From Rhodobacteraceae bacterium MED-G08 (GTDB lineage: Bacteria; Pseudomonadota; Alphaproteobacteria; Rhodobacterales; Rhodobacteraceae), in assembly GCA_002457055.1 (NCBI GenBank), contig NTKT01000011.1, positions 1-64,000 of the forward strand: 64,000 nucleotides of DNA, written 5' to 3'. Below are positions 26,432 through 36,628 of the stretch, one piece after another. The position numbers and the translations under genes are program-made. The notes under the pieces are model-generated. The model did no database searches and was not told where the DNA came from. It saw nothing but the letters and a program-made list of their open reading frames with translations. How positions within the stretch are numbered: position 1 is the stretch's first letter; every line of letters begins with the position of its first letter.

Positions 26432-27202
26432 TTAACTCATAAGTCGATCACTCAATAGTGGAAGCCCACTCAAAGCAGACAGCGTAATTATTAAGAAGGC
26501 AATCATCCTATACAGTTTCTCCTTCTCTGGGTTAAAAAAGACTGCGCCGATAACATTTCCTAAACCCATTGGGATTGCTAAAACTAACCCAAAAACAACG
26601 GCATTTATATTCAGAACGCTCGCAACACCAAGAAAAAATAACGCAAAAATATCAAATCCAAAAAGAAAAAGCAGATTATTTGCTCGTATTACTTTTACTG
26701 GATGAATGGTCGCCATGTAAAATAATATCACCGGCGGTCCAGGCACTCCAGCTATCCCACCAGTTACACCAGCGACACCTCCAAGCCCAATTAATGCACC
26801 ATTACCAAGATTACCATGAAACCTCCATCCCGTTGCGAGCACAAAAACCATAAACAAAGCGAGACTACTTACAATATATCGGAATATTTCCGTCTCCATA
26901 TTAACTAAAAAGTACAGTGCTAGCGGAAGTGTAATTATCATGCCACCAATTAGCCGCAACAAATCTGGTTTGTAGGCATCCCGCAAGGCTTTCGGCACTA
27001 TTAAAGCTGGACCACATAAATCCATTATAGTTAAAACGATTATAGCCGTAACAGGATCAAAATATTTGCCAGCCACCGGCAAAAATATCATTGCTGTGCC
27101 GAATCCGGAAAAGCCCCTTACGATACCCGCAATAAGTGCTGTTAAAGCGACAGTTAAAAGTCCATTTAATTCAAATATCTCGACAAAAATGTTTGGTATC
27201 AT
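26432..27202 (-). CDS. TauE/SafE-family sulfite/anion exporter-like permease
   Basis: 256-residue membrane protein with about eight hydrophobic segments. The N-terminal repeat GIVRGFSGFGTAM and the second-half GGVAGVTGGIAGVPGPPV are hallmarks of the TauE/SafE family (DUF81), which includes sulfite and sulfoacetate exporters. ATG 27202 overlaps the secF stop (ATGA); an in-frame codon at 27247 would overlap secF by 49 nt. Translational coupling to secF is odd for an anion permease. Substrate unknown. Confidence 0.85.
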   Translation of the reverse strand: MIPNIFVEIFELNGLLTVALTALIAGIVRGFSGFGTAMIFLPVAGKYFDPVTAIIVLTIMDLCGPALIVPKALRDAYKPDLLRLIGGMIITLPLALYFLVNMETEIFRYIVSSLALFMVFVLATGWRFHGNLGNGALIGLGGVAGVTGGIAGVPGPPVILFYMATIHPVKVIRANNLLFLFGFDIFALFFLGVASVLNINAVVFGLVLAIPMGLGNVIGAVFFNPEKEKLYRMIAFLIITLSALSGLPLLSDRLMS

Positions 27203-28164
27203 GGCTGCGGCATGGAAGTGCCAGCCTCTGCATTTGGTTTTGACCAATCGCGTTTTATACCCAGGAGCAATAAGATATTTGAGGCAACAAAAACGGAACT
27301 ATAAGTACCCACAACCACTCCCCAAATCATAGCAAATACAAACCCCCTGATGACGTCACCACCTAGAGTAAATAATGCAATCAAAGCCAGCAGCGTAGTT
27401 AAAGAAGTCATAATCGTACGGCTCAAAGTATCATTAATTGATAAATTCATTACATCAATCAGTGGCCTCTTTTTGTATTTTCGTAAATTTTCGCGCACCC
27501 TATCGAATATAACCACCGTGTCATTCAAAGAGTAGCCAACTATGGTTAGTAAGGCTGCAATTATTGCTAAATCAAACTTAATTTGCAAAACAGAAAAAAT
27601 GCCTATGGTAAGAACTATATCATGTATAAGAGCTGAAACAGCCCCAAGCGCAAATTGCCATTCAAAACGCAGCCATATATAAAATAACACCGCACCAATC
27701 GCTAATAAGATTGCCATTACAGCTTTTTTTATCAATTCGCCTGATACTTTTGGACCCACGCTTTCTACTGCTTGGAATTTGATGTCCTCAGATACATTAG
27801 CCTTTAAAGTGCTAAGTATTATTTCGATGATTTCAGATGTCACTGCTTCCTGACCATCCTGCGCCTCAATTCTTATAAGAGCAACATTTTGATCAGCTTC
27901 GAATGTAGGGTCAAAAACTTCCGAAATTGCAACGTCACCTAGATTTAGGCTCGATAGCGCGTTTCTATATTTAGCTATTTCAATTTCTACTTTGCTTTCC
28001 GAACGGATTGAAGTACCCCCTTTGAAATCAATTCCAAAGTTCAGGCCTAATATAATATAGGTTATAAAGGATAGAATAACCGCAAAAATTGAGACGCCGA
28101 AGAAGACGTTTGATTTTCCAAAAAAATTGATCGTAGTTTCATTCGGCACAAGTTTTAATCGCAT
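27199..28164 (-). CDS. secF: Protein translocase subunit SecF
   Basis: 321-residue inner-membrane RND-type protein that uses proton-motive force to help release exported proteins. The FGIDFKGGTSI motif follows the first helix, and the DRVRENLRK/N-D-T block lies between later helices. Six transmembrane segments are expected. ATG 28164 has AGAGG 7 nt upstream; the TTG at 28170 overlapping the secD stop is too close to it. Part of yajC-secD-secF. Confidence 0.97.
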   Translation of the reverse strand: MRLKLVPNETTINFFGKSNVFFGVSIFAVILSFITYIILGLNFGIDFKGGTSIRSESKVEIEIAKYRNALSSLNLGDVAISEVFDPTFEADQNVALIRIEAQDGQEAVTSEIIEIILSTLKANVSEDIKFQAVESVGPKVSGELIKKAVMAILLAIGAVLFYIWLRFEWQFALGAVSALIHDIVLTIGIFSVLQIKFDLAIIAALLTIVGYSLNDTVVIFDRVRENLRKYKKRPLIDVMNLSINDTLSRTIMTSLTTLLALIALFTLGGDVIRGFVFAMIWGVVVGTYSSVFVASNILLLLGIKRDWSKPNAEAGTSMPQP

Positions 28165-28166
28165 AA

Positions 28167-29825
28167 TCAAACCTCTACTTTTCTTGGGCGACGGCGTTCA
28201 AACCAAATCACAATTAGAAGTCTGGTCACAAATATCGCAGTGAACACAGAGGTTATAATCCCTAAACCAAGCGTAACCGAAAAGCCCCTAACCGGACCTG
28301 ATCCAATAGCAAATAAAATCACTGCTGTTATAAATGTAGTGATATTTGCATCGATAATCGCAGAAAGTGCCTTCTCATATCCCAATTCTATTGCTCTAGC
28401 TGGACCTTTATTTAATTTGATTTCCTCCCTTATGCGCTCAAAAATCAAAACATTTGCATCAACCGCCATACCTATAGTCAACACAATTCCTGCAATACCG
28501 GGCAGTGTTAACGTAGCCCCGATGGCACTTAATAAACCAAAAATTAAAAATACATTTACGATAAGAGCAACATTTGCGAACAGACCAAACATACCATATG
28601 ATAAAAACATAAACACCAACACGGCTGCAAATGCTACAATACACGCCATTTTGCCTGCTTTAATACTATCAGCACCTAACTCTGGCCCAATTGTTCGCTC
28701 TTCCAAGAACTCAAGGCCTGCTGGAAGCGCGCCAGCTCTGAGCAGAATCGCCAAGTTTGTACTCTCTTCGACAGTAAAATTACCTGTTATTATACCCGAC
28801 CCACCGGGGATGTGAGACTGAATAACAGGTGCACTTATGACTTCCTTGTCCAAAACAATTGCGAAAGGACTTCCTATGTTTTCTGCTGTATAGTCACCAA
28901 ACTTTCTTGCTCCTGTTGGATTAAATCGGAAATTTACCGCGGGTCTTCCATTTTGATCAAAACTTGGCTGAGCATCCACCAATTGCTCACCCGTTACTAC
29001 CGCGGCACTTTCAAGCGTGTAGAATACTCCCTCTTCATCCAATGAAGGTAATACTTCATTGCCGAAAGAAGGCGTCGTCGAAGAAGAATTTTTTCCGATG
29101 ACAGCCTGAAATGTGAGCTGAGCCGTCGTACCAATTAATTCTTTGAGCTCTGTAGCCGAACCTATACCCGGAACTTGGATCAAAATACGATCTAATCCTT
29201 GACGTTGTATCGTAGGTTCCCGTGTTCCAACTTCATCAACTCGCCGCCGAATAATTTCCAAAGACTGTCGCATTGTTCTTTCATCAGTAGCCAGAACTTC
29301 GGCATCAGATAAGGAAATTAGTAGAAAATCACCGTCTGAAGATATTTTTAAATCTTCAGCACCTGCCTGTGTCAAACTAACTACAGGCTTTGAAAGCGCC
29401 GCTACAGCCTCAATCGCTGTTTGCATCGCTTCTGGTTTAGAAATTTTAACACGTAGTACCCCAGGTGTACTGTCTTGTAATCTAATTGTGCCAATATCGG
29501 ATCTCTTTTTCCTGAGAACATCGCGAACATTTGGCCACAAGCTCTTAATTCTTTGAGCATGAACATCACTTGTGCGCACTTCCGCTAGTAAATGAGCGCC
29601 GCCTCTTAAGTCCAGACCTAAATTAACGAGAGAGGATGGTAAGTAATCGAACCAAAGTTGCTGCTCATCTCTAAACAAATCAGGATCTTGACCATTTTCA
29701 ATTGCTGAATTTGCGTCATTGTAGCTTTCTACCCTTGAGTAGAAAGCATTCGGCAAAGCAAATAAAAGGCCTGCCAGAACAAGACCATAGATTATTATAC
29801 GTTTCCAAAGCTCTATTTGCAGCAT
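28167..29825 (-). CDS. secD: Protein translocase subunit SecD
   Basis: 552-residue inner-membrane partner of SecF with a large periplasmic P1 region. LGLDLRGGAHLL follows the first helix, and the D-x-N-x-x-I-F-E-R-I block (DANVLIFERIREE) lies near residues 455-467. Six transmembrane segments. It is 18 bp downstream of yajC, and its stop is close to the secF start. No good ribosome site is visible, so it may be coupled to yajC. Confidence 0.97.
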   Translation of the reverse strand: MLQIELWKRIIIYGLVLAGLLFALPNAFYSRVESYNDANSAIENGQDPDLFRDEQQLWFDYLPSSLVNLGLDLRGGAHLLAEVRTSDVHAQRIKSLWPNVRDVLRKKRSDIGTIRLQDSTPGVLRVKISKPEAMQTAIEAVAALSKPVVSLTQAGAEDLKISSDGDFLLISLSDAEVLATDERTMRQSLEIIRRRVDEVGTREPTIQRQGLDRILIQVPGIGSATELKELIGTTAQLTFQAVIGKNSSSTTPSFGNEVLPSLDEEGVFYTLESAAVVTGEQLVDAQPSFDQNGRPAVNFRFNPTGARKFGDYTAENIGSPFAIVLDKEVISAPVIQSHIPGGSGIITGNFTVEESTNLAILLRAGALPAGLEFLEERTIGPELGADSIKAGKMACIVAFAAVLVFMFLSYGMFGLFANVALIVNVFLIFGLLSAIGATLTLPGIAGIVLTIGMAVDANVLIFERIREEIKLNKGPARAIELGYEKALSAIIDANITTFITAVILFAIGSGPVRGFSVTLGLGIITSVFTAIFVTRLLIVIWFERRRPRKVEV

Positions 29826-29843
29826 TAAAAAATCAACACAATT

Positions 29844-30122
29844 TTACGCTGCGGGCTCTGTCTTTGAGAGAACCTGCGCGACCGTAGATTGTACTACTCT
29901 AACTTTTACGCCTTCGGACAACTCAACTTCAAGTTCATTGTCTTCCTTCACTTTTGTGACTTTTCCAATTAGTCCACCCTGGGTTACGATCATGTCACCC
30001 CGTCTCAGACTTTCAACCATTTTTTTATGATCTTTTAACTTTCGTTGCTGTGGTCGAATAAGTAAAAAATACATGATAGCGAAAATAAGAATTAGAGGGA
30101 CAAATTGTGCAAATGCTTCCAT
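29844..30122 (-). CDS. yajC: Preprotein translocase subunit YajC
   Basis: 92-residue single-pass membrane protein of the SecDF-YajC holotranslocon. A hydrophobic helix (LILIFAIMYFLLIRPQQ) is followed by KKMVESLRRGDMIVTQGGL and a small beta-domain. AAGGA lies upstream of the ATG. First gene of yajC-secD-secF-TauE, divergent from serS; the 218-bp region between contains both promoters but no clear motif. Confidence 0.96.
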   Translation of the reverse strand: MEAFAQFVPLILIFAIMYFLLIRPQQRKLKDHKKMVESLRRGDMIVTQGGLIGKVTKVKEDNELEVELSEGVKVRVVQSTVAQVLSKTEPAA

Positions 30123-30340
30123 GAGGAATTCCTTGTTATTATAAAGTGCCGTGCTTGGCGGAACCTAGGCCCTTGTTGCTCAGTTTGCAAGGTACCTTCG
30201 ACTATTATTTAGTTAGTTTTCTAAAGGGTAACAAGCTCCAAGCCTCATCTAAAAATTTTGCTTATAGATCTTATAAAAGTATACACTTTGTCATAGTAAT
30301 GTTGCATAAGAAGCCAGAAAACTTGAATAGGTTTAAGATA

Positions 30341-31630
30341 ATGCATGACATAAAATACATCCGCGAAAATCCTGAAGTGTTTGATAAAGCTTTGAGCCTT
30401 CGCGGGCTTTCCAAAATGTCGGCAAAAATCCTTTCCCTCGATGAAGAGCGCAGATCTGCAATTTTAGCAGCCGAAACCGCGACAGCCGAACAAAATAAAG
30501 CGGCCAAAAAGATCGGGAAGGCAAAATCATCAAATGATGAAACCGCCTTCAATACACTTCGAGATTTGGTTGCAAGTAAAAAGAAAGAGGTTACCTCATT
30601 AGCTTCACAGGCAAAAGAATTAGATCAGGAATTGGCAGATTTATTAATGACTATTCCCAATATCCCACTGAGCGACGTTCCTGCTGGGGAGGACGAATTA
30701 GAAAATATTGAAATATTCAAATGGGGAACACCTCCGCAAATTAAAAATGCAAAAGAACACTTCGAAATCGCAGGTGTTAAACCTGGTATGGACTTTGAGA
30801 CTGCATCAAAGCTGTCAGGATCCAGATTTGTTTTGTTGCGTGGATCCATCGCTCGAGTTCATCGCGCTTTATCTCAGTTCATGCTCGATATACATATTAA
30901 TGAGCATGGTATGACAGAAACCATGACGCCAGTTTTGGTCAGAGATGAAGCAATGTATGGAACCAACCAATTACCTAAATTTGCTGAAGACAGCTATAAA
31001 ACAACAAACGGCTGGTGGTTAATACCAACATCAGAAGTAACTCTAACAAATACAGTCTCAGGCCAAAACCTAAACGAAACCGATTTACCTATTAGGCTTA
31101 CTGCACACACTTTGTGTTTCCGATCAGAAGCAGGATCCGCTGGCAAGGATACATCTGGAATGCTTCGGCAACATCAATTCGAAAAGGTCGAGATGGTCTC
31201 AATAACCCATCCAGCTCAGTCGCTGGAAGAACACTCCAGAATGACCAAATGTGCTCAGGCTATATTAGAAAAGCTCGGCCTACCCTATAGAACTGTTGTG
31301 TTATGTACGGGTGACATGGGCTTCGGTGCTCGAAAAACTCACGATTTAGAAGTATGGTTGCCAGGACAAGGTAAATATAGGGAAATTTCGTCTATTTCGG
31401 TTTGTGGAGATTTTCAAGCCAGACGGATGCTTGCCAGATTCAAACCTGCTGAAGGGGGAAAACTTCAGTTTGTCCATACCCTCAATGGATCCGGAGTGGC
31501 AGTTGGTCGGTGCTTAATTGCAGTTTTAGAGAACGGTCAAAATGAAGACGGCTCAGTATCCTTACCTCCAGTATTAAGTCCTTATTTAGGAAATTGTACC
31601 CGTATAAATTCTACCGGGGGCTTGGAATAA
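30341..31630 (+). CDS. serS: Seryl-tRNA synthetase
   Basis: 429-residue class II synthetase. The N-terminal coiled-coil arm (about residues 27-105) binds the long variable arm of tRNA-Ser. Motif 2 reads [17 protein letters not shown] with [10 protein letters not shown], and motif 3 [19 protein letters not shown] 30341 gives the standard start [13 protein letters not shown]; the frame is open back to 30146, but those residues are not conserved. At the 3' end a 6-bp stem (GCTTGG/CCAAGC, 31620-31636) holds the TAA stop in its loop. Confidence 0.97.
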   Translation: MHDIKYIRENPEVFDKALSLRGLSKMSAKILSLDEERRSAILAAETATAEQNKAAKKIGKAKSSNDETAFNTLRDLVASKKKEVTSLASQAKELDQELADLLMTIPNIPLSDVPAGEDELENIEIFKWGTPPQIKNAKEHFEIAGVKPGMDFETASKLSGSRFVLLRGSIARVHRALSQFMLDIHINEHGMTETMTPVLVRDEAMYGTNQLPKFAEDSYKTTNGWWLIPTSEVTLTNTVSGQNLNETDLPIRLTAHTLCFRSEAGSAGKDTSGMLRQHQFEKVEMVSITHPAQSLEEHSRMTKCAQAILEKLGLPYRTVVLCTGDMGFGARKTHDLEVWLPGQGKYREISSISVCGDFQARRMLARFKPAEGGKLQFVHTLNGSGVAVGRCLIAVLENGQNEDGSVSLPPVLSPYLGNCTRINSTGGLE

Positions 31631-31674
31631 CCAAGCTAGGGTCTCAAGTTATCAAAACGGAACATTTACACCTA

Positions 31675-33123
31675 CTAAAGATGTTTTTTCAACTTCGAGG
31701 GTTGTGATTTTTTTCTATTTTTGAATGGATTTTTGTCAGATTGCGATCGCATTGTTAACCTAATTGGAGTTCCAGGCAGATCAAACGATTCTCGCAAACC
31801 ATTTACCAAATACCGACTGTAACTTGTAGGTAATTTACTAGGATTAGAACACATAACGACGAAGCCAGGCGGCCGCGACTTTGCTTGTGTTATGTACCTC
31901 AATTTTATTCGCTTACCATTAGGGGCGGGCGGTGGGTGAGCCGCCACCATATCACTCAGCCAGATATTAAGCGGAGATGTAGCTACCCTTTTGTTCCAAA
32001 TTTTATGGGCTTTCATTATTTCCTTATTTAATCGTTCCAATCCACGACCATTTTTTGCCGAGACGGTTACTAATGGCGCACCTCGTAATTCAGGTAATAG
32101 TCGATGAAAAGCCTCGCGCATGTTACGCAGTTTTTCTTGCTTATTTTTTTCAATGTCCCATTTGTTTACTGCAACAACCACAGAACGACCTTCTCTCTCG
32201 GCAAGGCCAGCAATTCTAAGATCTTGTTGTTCGAATGGTATAGCCGCGTCCAGCAAAACGACTACAACCTCGGCGAACTTTACAGCCCTCAGACCATCTC
32301 CTACCGACAATTTTTCTATTTTATCATTTATTTTTGCTTTTTTGCGCATACCTGCCGTATCAAAGATACGCATCGGTATCGCCTGCCACTCTAACTGAAT
32401 AGAAATTGCATCACGGGTAATTCCGGCTTCTGGACCAGTTAAGAGTCTTTCCTCCCCAATGATTTTATTAATTAATGTTGACTTGCCAGAGTTTGGTCGG
32501 CCTATCACCGCCACCTGTAGTGGCCTCTCCCTTGTTGGAGGATTATATGTAAAAATATCTTTAGCGTGATTGTCATCCGAAACATCAATGTCTACTTCCG
32601 GTGAAACATGAGCTCCCTCTTGAAATGGTTTATCGAAAAGCGGGACAAGTTCAGACAACAAATCCGTCATGCCCTCTCCGTGCTCTGCTGAAATGCGTAA
32701 TGGTTCTCCTAGACCAAGACTATAACTATCAAGAAAACCCGAGTCTGCAGCTCTACCCTCAGACTTATTTGCAGCCAAAATAATATGCTTAGCCTTTTTC
32801 CGGAGTAGATCCGCAAAGAAATGATCTAATGCCGTTACTCCCACCCTTGAATCAATAACAAATAAGCAAACATCAGCTAAATCAATTACACTTTCTGTTA
32901 ATTTTCGCATCCGGCCCTGCAGACTCTCGTCAGTCGCCTCTTCCAAGCCAGCTGTATCGATTGCTACGAAGCGAAGATGACCTAATTTTGCCTCTCCTTC
33001 ACGTAAATCTCTTGTAACTCCTGGTTGATCGTCAACTAATGCAATACGCTTTCCAACCAGCCTATTAAACAGCGTTGACTTTCCAACATTAGGACGTCCA
33101 ACGATTGCTAGAGTGAAGGTCAT
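31675..33123 (-). CDS. der: Ribosome-assembly GTPase Der (EngA)
   Basis: 482-residue protein with two GTPase domains and a C-terminal KH-like domain; it matures the 50S subunit. First G1 motif GRPNVGKST (residues 8-16), second GRPNSGKST (about 209-217); each domain has its DxxG (DTAG) and NKxD-type motif (the first is NKSE, a common variant). The basic tail [17 protein letters not shown] is family-typical. It is the last gene of the yfgM-bamB-der group, 45 bp after bamB. Confidence 0.97.
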   Translation of the reverse strand: MTFTLAIVGRPNVGKSTLFNRLVGKRIALVDDQPGVTRDLREGEAKLGHLRFVAIDTAGLEEATDESLQGRMRKLTESVIDLADVCLFVIDSRVGVTALDHFFADLLRKKAKHIILAANKSEGRAADSGFLDSYSLGLGEPLRISAEHGEGMTDLLSELVPLFDKPFQEGAHVSPEVDIDVSDDNHAKDIFTYNPPTRERPLQVAVIGRPNSGKSTLINKIIGEERLLTGPEAGITRDAISIQLEWQAIPMRIFDTAGMRKKAKINDKIEKLSVGDGLRAVKFAEVVVVLLDAAIPFEQQDLRIAGLAEREGRSVVVAVNKWDIEKNKQEKLRNMREAFHRLLPELRGAPLVTVSAKNGRGLERLNKEIMKAHKIWNKRVATSPLNIWLSDMVAAHPPPAPNGKRIKLRYITQAKSRPPGFVVMCSNPSKLPTSYSRYLVNGLRESFDLPGTPIRLTMRSQSDKNPFKNRKKSQPSKLKKHL

Positions 33124-33168
33124 TTCAGTGCTCCAAAGATTCAGGCATCACATTTTGCATAAAATATA

Positions 33169-34494
33169 TTAGCGAAAAGCGTGCAGGTCGCCGTCTCGCG
33201 ACACAAAATATAAAACATTATCCGCTATTACCGGATTACTTGTAGCACCGCTGGGCACTCTTACATCATCTATAAGCGATCCATCTATAGGATTGAATAT
33301 TCGGATTTTTTTATCACTAGAAGCTAGAATAACCCTACCACTTGCGACAATAGGCCCAAAATGGGCTACAACTTCCTTACTTTTTCTAGGGTTAATTTTT
33401 AGAAAGCTAGGCAACTGAACCGACCAAACTATTTCGCCAGAGTACTTATCCATTCTAACGAGCTGGGACAAATCATTTACCAGAAATAAGCTATCACCCG
33501 CCGGCCAGATATTTCCAAGGGTTCCTAAGGGTTTTCCCCAGATACGCTCACCATTATCAAGATTTAATGCTGTAATCCGACCAGACGCGTTTGCCACAAA
33601 AACAATAGAGCCATCTACAACCGGCGATGTAACAATGTCGTCAACAATACTTACAGCGCGTCCACTTCGCCCTCCAGAGATAGAGGTGCTCCATATGGCT
33701 AAACCACTCTTTCTGAATACAGCTTGGACTTCACCAGAACCATAGCCAAAAATAGCAAACTTTTCAGACAAGGCAGGGGCAGAGTTACTTATCAAGTTAT
33801 TTACATCGGAAAAGTTATCCAATGTCCAATTTACTCTTCCTGTTTCAGCATCAACCGACCAAGCGCTTTCATCATTCGATACCAAGTAAACCAAACCATC
33901 ATAATATGCAGGCCTCGTGCTACCAGAGCCTAAAAGACGTTGAGACCATATTTCTTGGCCAGATGAGGGGTCTATAGCATGTAAAAGTCCATATGCCGTT
34001 GTAACAAAGATTTTACCGGCACCCGCTGCCAGACCGGCGCCGCTTACCTCTCCACTACTCTCACCGTCCGGCGTCAAATCTTTTCGCCACAAAATTTTAC
34101 CATCTTTAGTCGTCGCGCTCAAAACCATAAGACTATCGACTGTAAAAATTTTACCCTCAAATACAACGGGTTCCGCAGTTATGCGGTGACGGGATTGGTC
34201 TCCTTTCCCTATTGAAACAGACCAAAGTAAATCAATCGCTAAATCTAGAGATGGATGTGATGTTCTTGTGATTTGAGTACCATGACCTTGAGTCCAAGAT
34301 TCATTTGCCTTAGCATTTGAGATAGAAAAAGGCCTGGAACCGTTTTCTATAGAACCAGACATATTATCCAGCTTTGCTTTACTATCGACTGAGCTTATGG
34401 GCTCTCGTTTCCCCGGCACCACTACTTGTTCCTGGGCGCAACCAAGTAATAAAATCAAAGACACTAACGTCGTTAAGCCAGTTTTCAGCTTCAA
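33169..34494 (-). CDS. bamB: Outer-membrane assembly lipoprotein BamB
   Basis: 441-residue lipoprotein of the BAM complex, which inserts beta-barrel proteins into the outer membrane. The signal ends in LLLGCAQ (lipobox, Cys19). The rest is a beta-propeller with repeated PQQ-type blades (GLLHAIDPSSGQEIW, SVDAETGRVNW, ALNLDNGERIW, RMDKYSGEIVW). A TTG start at 34494 is preceded by GGGAG with 9-nt spacing. It lies between yfgM and der, as is usual in proteobacteria. Confidence 0.93.
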   Translation of the reverse strand: MKLKTGLTTLVSLILLLGCAQEQVVVPGKREPISSVDSKAKLDNMSGSIENGSRPFSISNAKANESWTQGHGTQITRTSHPSLDLAIDLLWSVSIGKGDQSRHRITAEPVVFEGKIFTVDSLMVLSATTKDGKILWRKDLTPDGESSGEVSGAGLAAGAGKIFVTTAYGLLHAIDPSSGQEIWSQRLLGSGSTRPAYYDGLVYLVSNDESAWSVDAETGRVNWTLDNFSDVNNLISNSAPALSEKFAIFGYGSGEVQAVFRKSGLAIWSTSISGGRSGRAVSIVDDIVTSPVVDGSIVFVANASGRITALNLDNGERIWGKPLGTLGNIWPAGDSLFLVNDLSQLVRMDKYSGEIVWSVQLPSFLKINPRKSKEVVAHFGPIVASGRVILASSDKKIRIFNPIDGSLIDDVRVPSGATSNPVIADNVLYFVSRDGDLHAFR

Positions 34495-34532
34495 TAAACA
34501 ATACTCCCAAACATTTCCATTAAACCCAAAAC

Positions 34533-35189
34533 TCAGAGGCTGGATGGATCAACACCCAATGACATGAGAAGCTGTGACACTCTCTGTCTCATAGTATCAG
34601 TAAGTTCTGCATCCTCCAAAATAGATTTTAGTTTATCGACTGCAGTATCAATGTCTTGAGTTTTTAACGTCAGCAGCGCAATCTGCTCCTCTGCCAATAA
34701 GCGAAAAGGATTACCCGGAGAAGCCATTTCTTTGAAACCGGCTAAAATCAAATTATCTTCGACATTCCCATGACTAATCAAAAGGAATTTAAATTTTGCC
34801 ATGTCTCGGTAGACTCGCGAAATAGATGGGTCCTCGAAAATAGCATTTAAGCTCGCGCTAGCAGCTTCATAATTCTCCAGCGAAATCTCTTCGGCTGCCA
34901 AAAGCATAGCCAAGATTGCTTTTGCTTCGGAGTTTGAGACTTCTATCTTTCTTAATTCTTCAGCTCTTTCCTCTAAATTGGAGATATCAAGCGCGTTAAT
35001 AATAGCAGTGCCAACTGCTTCTGCTTCCGTCCTCGCCTGTGCTTTCTGAAATTCTAAATAAGTTGTCCCACCGACGATAGTTACCACCGTCAGAATGCCA
35101 ACCCATGCATACTTACGCAAAAATTTGTATAAGCGATCGCGTCGCACCTCTTCGCTTACTTCTTCAATAAAACTATCCGTATCGCTCAC
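34533..35189 (-). CDS. YfgM-like membrane-anchored tetratricopeptide protein
   Basis: 218-residue protein with a cytoplasmic N-terminus, one transmembrane helix (about residues 25-45, YAWVGILTVVTIVGGTTYL) and a helical TPR-like periplasmic domain. YfgM-family proteins work with the Sec translocon and periplasmic chaperones. A GTG start at 35189 is chosen because GAGG lies 7 nt upstream and the product begins SDTDSFIEEVSEEVRRDRL, typical of the family; ATG 35219 would add ten atypical residues. First gene of the bamB-der group. Confidence 0.85.
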   Translation of the reverse strand: MSDTDSFIEEVSEEVRRDRLYKFLRKYAWVGILTVVTIVGGTTYLEFQKAQARTEAEAVGTAIINALDISNLEERAEELRKIEVSNSEAKAILAMLLAAEEISLENYEAASASLNAIFEDPSISRVYRDMAKFKFLLISHGNVEDNLILAGFKEMASPGNPFRLLAEEQIALLTLKTQDIDTAVDKLKSILEDAELTDTMRQRVSQLLMSLGVDPSSL

Positions 35190-35296
35190 AAATAACCTCA
35201 CAATGACATTTTCTATCATTTCTTAACCGTTCTAATGGCTGAGGGGAAGCCCCTATACTTTTGCTGCACTTGCAAAAAGAGTTTGAAAATATTAAT

Positions 35297-35314
35297 CTGA
35301 ACTGGTGAGTTCAG
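35297..35314 (+). promoter_or_regulatory. Inverted repeat ahead of the RND efflux operon
   Basis: CTGAACT-GGTG-AGTTCAG is a perfect 7-bp inverted repeat 39 bp before the membrane-fusion gene start. The geometry would suit a TetR-type repressor or a leader hairpin. A second short hairpin, AGGGG-AAG-CCCCT at 35242-35254, lies nearer yfgM. No regulator gene is adjacent. Confidence 0.35.
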
Positions 35315-35353
35315 CGTAGTGTTTAAGTACTGGTTTGTAAGGAACCTCGTTTT

Positions 35354-36628
35354 ATGAAAATTATTTCAATAATCACTGCAATGGTTGTTATCTTTGCTTT
35401 GTACGTTCTGGTGTTTGAAAGGGACTCTTTTGATAAGTTAGCAAGTGGAAACAGCATCAAAAGTGTGGTTGAAGCGAGACTAGAACAACAAAACACTAAT
35501 GCTGAAACAGAAACCTCAGATCAAGAAGTTACCCAACAAATTGACAATGTCTCTGAACTTGTCAGTGTTGTTGTTTATGCATCAAGTTCACAAACCCTGG
35601 GAAGTTATGTTATTTTGCGGGGAGAAACCGAAGCAGCGCGTTTTGTTGAAGTTCGGTCAGAAACTTTCGGTCAGGTTGTATCAGAACCCTTACGAAAAGG
35701 ATCGTTTGTTAAAAAAAATGATATTTTGTGTAAGTTGGATGAGGGTACAAGAAAGACCGCGTTAGCAGATGCAGCAGCTAAATTAGAAGAAGCAAAAGCC
35801 TTGATCCCACAAACGGAGGCAAAGTTGGATGAAGCAAATTCTAGACTTGAAGAAGCCAAAATAAATTTTAACGCTGCAACAAAACTATCTCAGGGCGGCT
35901 ACGCCTCAGAGACCAGAGTGGCCTCTGCCGAGGCGGCCATGAGGTCGGCAGAGGCAGGGGTGGCCACTGCAACTGCAGGCTTTGAAAGTACCAGAGCACG
36001 CATTCAATCTGCCGAAGCAGGCGTCGCTGCTGCTGAAAAAGAAATTGAAAGACTAATAATAAAAGCGCCCTTTGAGGGAACATTGGAGTCGGACACAGCT
36101 GAGATTGGATCTTTACTTCAACCCGGCGCCTTGTGTGGCACTATCATACAACTTAACCCAATCAAACTAGTAGGGTTCCTACCCGAAACAGAGTTATCTC
36201 GCGTAAAATTGGGGGCTCCCGTCAAAGCCAAGCTTACAAGTGGTCACGAAATAGATGGCAATGTAACGTTTCTTTCCCGTTCGGCTGATACGACAACCAG
36301 AACATTTCGAGTTGAAGTAAATGTCCCAAATGACCAACTAGAAATAAGAGATGGCCAGACTGTTGAAATAGCAATTGGATCTGACGGCAAGAAGGCGCAC
36401 CTGCTCCCGCAATCAGCATTAACTTTAAATGACGATGGAATACTGGGAATAAGATTAATAGACGAACAAAACACGACCCGGTTCGCAGCGGTAAATCTAG
36501 AGCAAGATAGCAAAGAAGGTGTCTGGGTTTCAGGGTTAGATGATAATGTTGACGTTATAGTTATTGGACAAGAATTTGTTAGAGAGGGCGTTAAAGTCTC
36601 TGTGACTTACAAGGATGTATCCTTATGA
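35354..36628 (+). CDS. RND efflux periplasmic adaptor (membrane-fusion protein)
   Basis: 424-residue HlyD/AcrA-type adaptor with an N-terminal membrane anchor (residues about 2-21). A lipoyl-like barrel half (VRSETFGQVVSEPLRKGSFVKKNDILCKLD) precedes an alanine-rich coiled-coil hairpin (about 135-235), followed by the second half and a beta-barrel. It links the inner-membrane pump to an outer-membrane channel, which is not encoded here. Its stop overlaps the pump start (ATGA). Substrate unknown. Confidence 0.9.
   Translation: MKIISIITAMVVIFALYVLVFERDSFDKLASGNSIKSVVEARLEQQNTNAETETSDQEVTQQIDNVSELVSVVVYASSSQTLGSYVILRGETEAARFVEVRSETFGQVVSEPLRKGSFVKKNDILCKLDEGTRKTALADAAAKLEEAKALIPQTEAKLDEANSRLEEAKINFNAATKLSQGGYASETRVASAEAAMRSAEAGVATATAGFESTRARIQSAEAGVAAAEKEIERLIIKAPFEGTLESDTAEIGSLLQPGALCGTIIQLNPIKLVGFLPETELSRVKLGAPVKAKLTSGHEIDGNVTFLSRSADTTTRTFRVEVNVPNDQLEIRDGQTVEIAIGSDGKKAHLLPQSALTLNDDGILGIRLIDEQNTTRFAAVNLEQDSKEGVWVSGLDDNVDVIVIGQEFVREGVKVSVTYKDVSL

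Noticed and set aside
28240-28815. 191-codon open frame on the plus strand
   Set aside because: Antisense to secD, with no ribosome site and no recognisable domain; composition is that of a complement of a membrane-protein gene.
30146-30340. N-terminal extension of serS
   Set aside because: The frame is open, but the residues are not like SerS, and ATG 30341 gives the conserved start.
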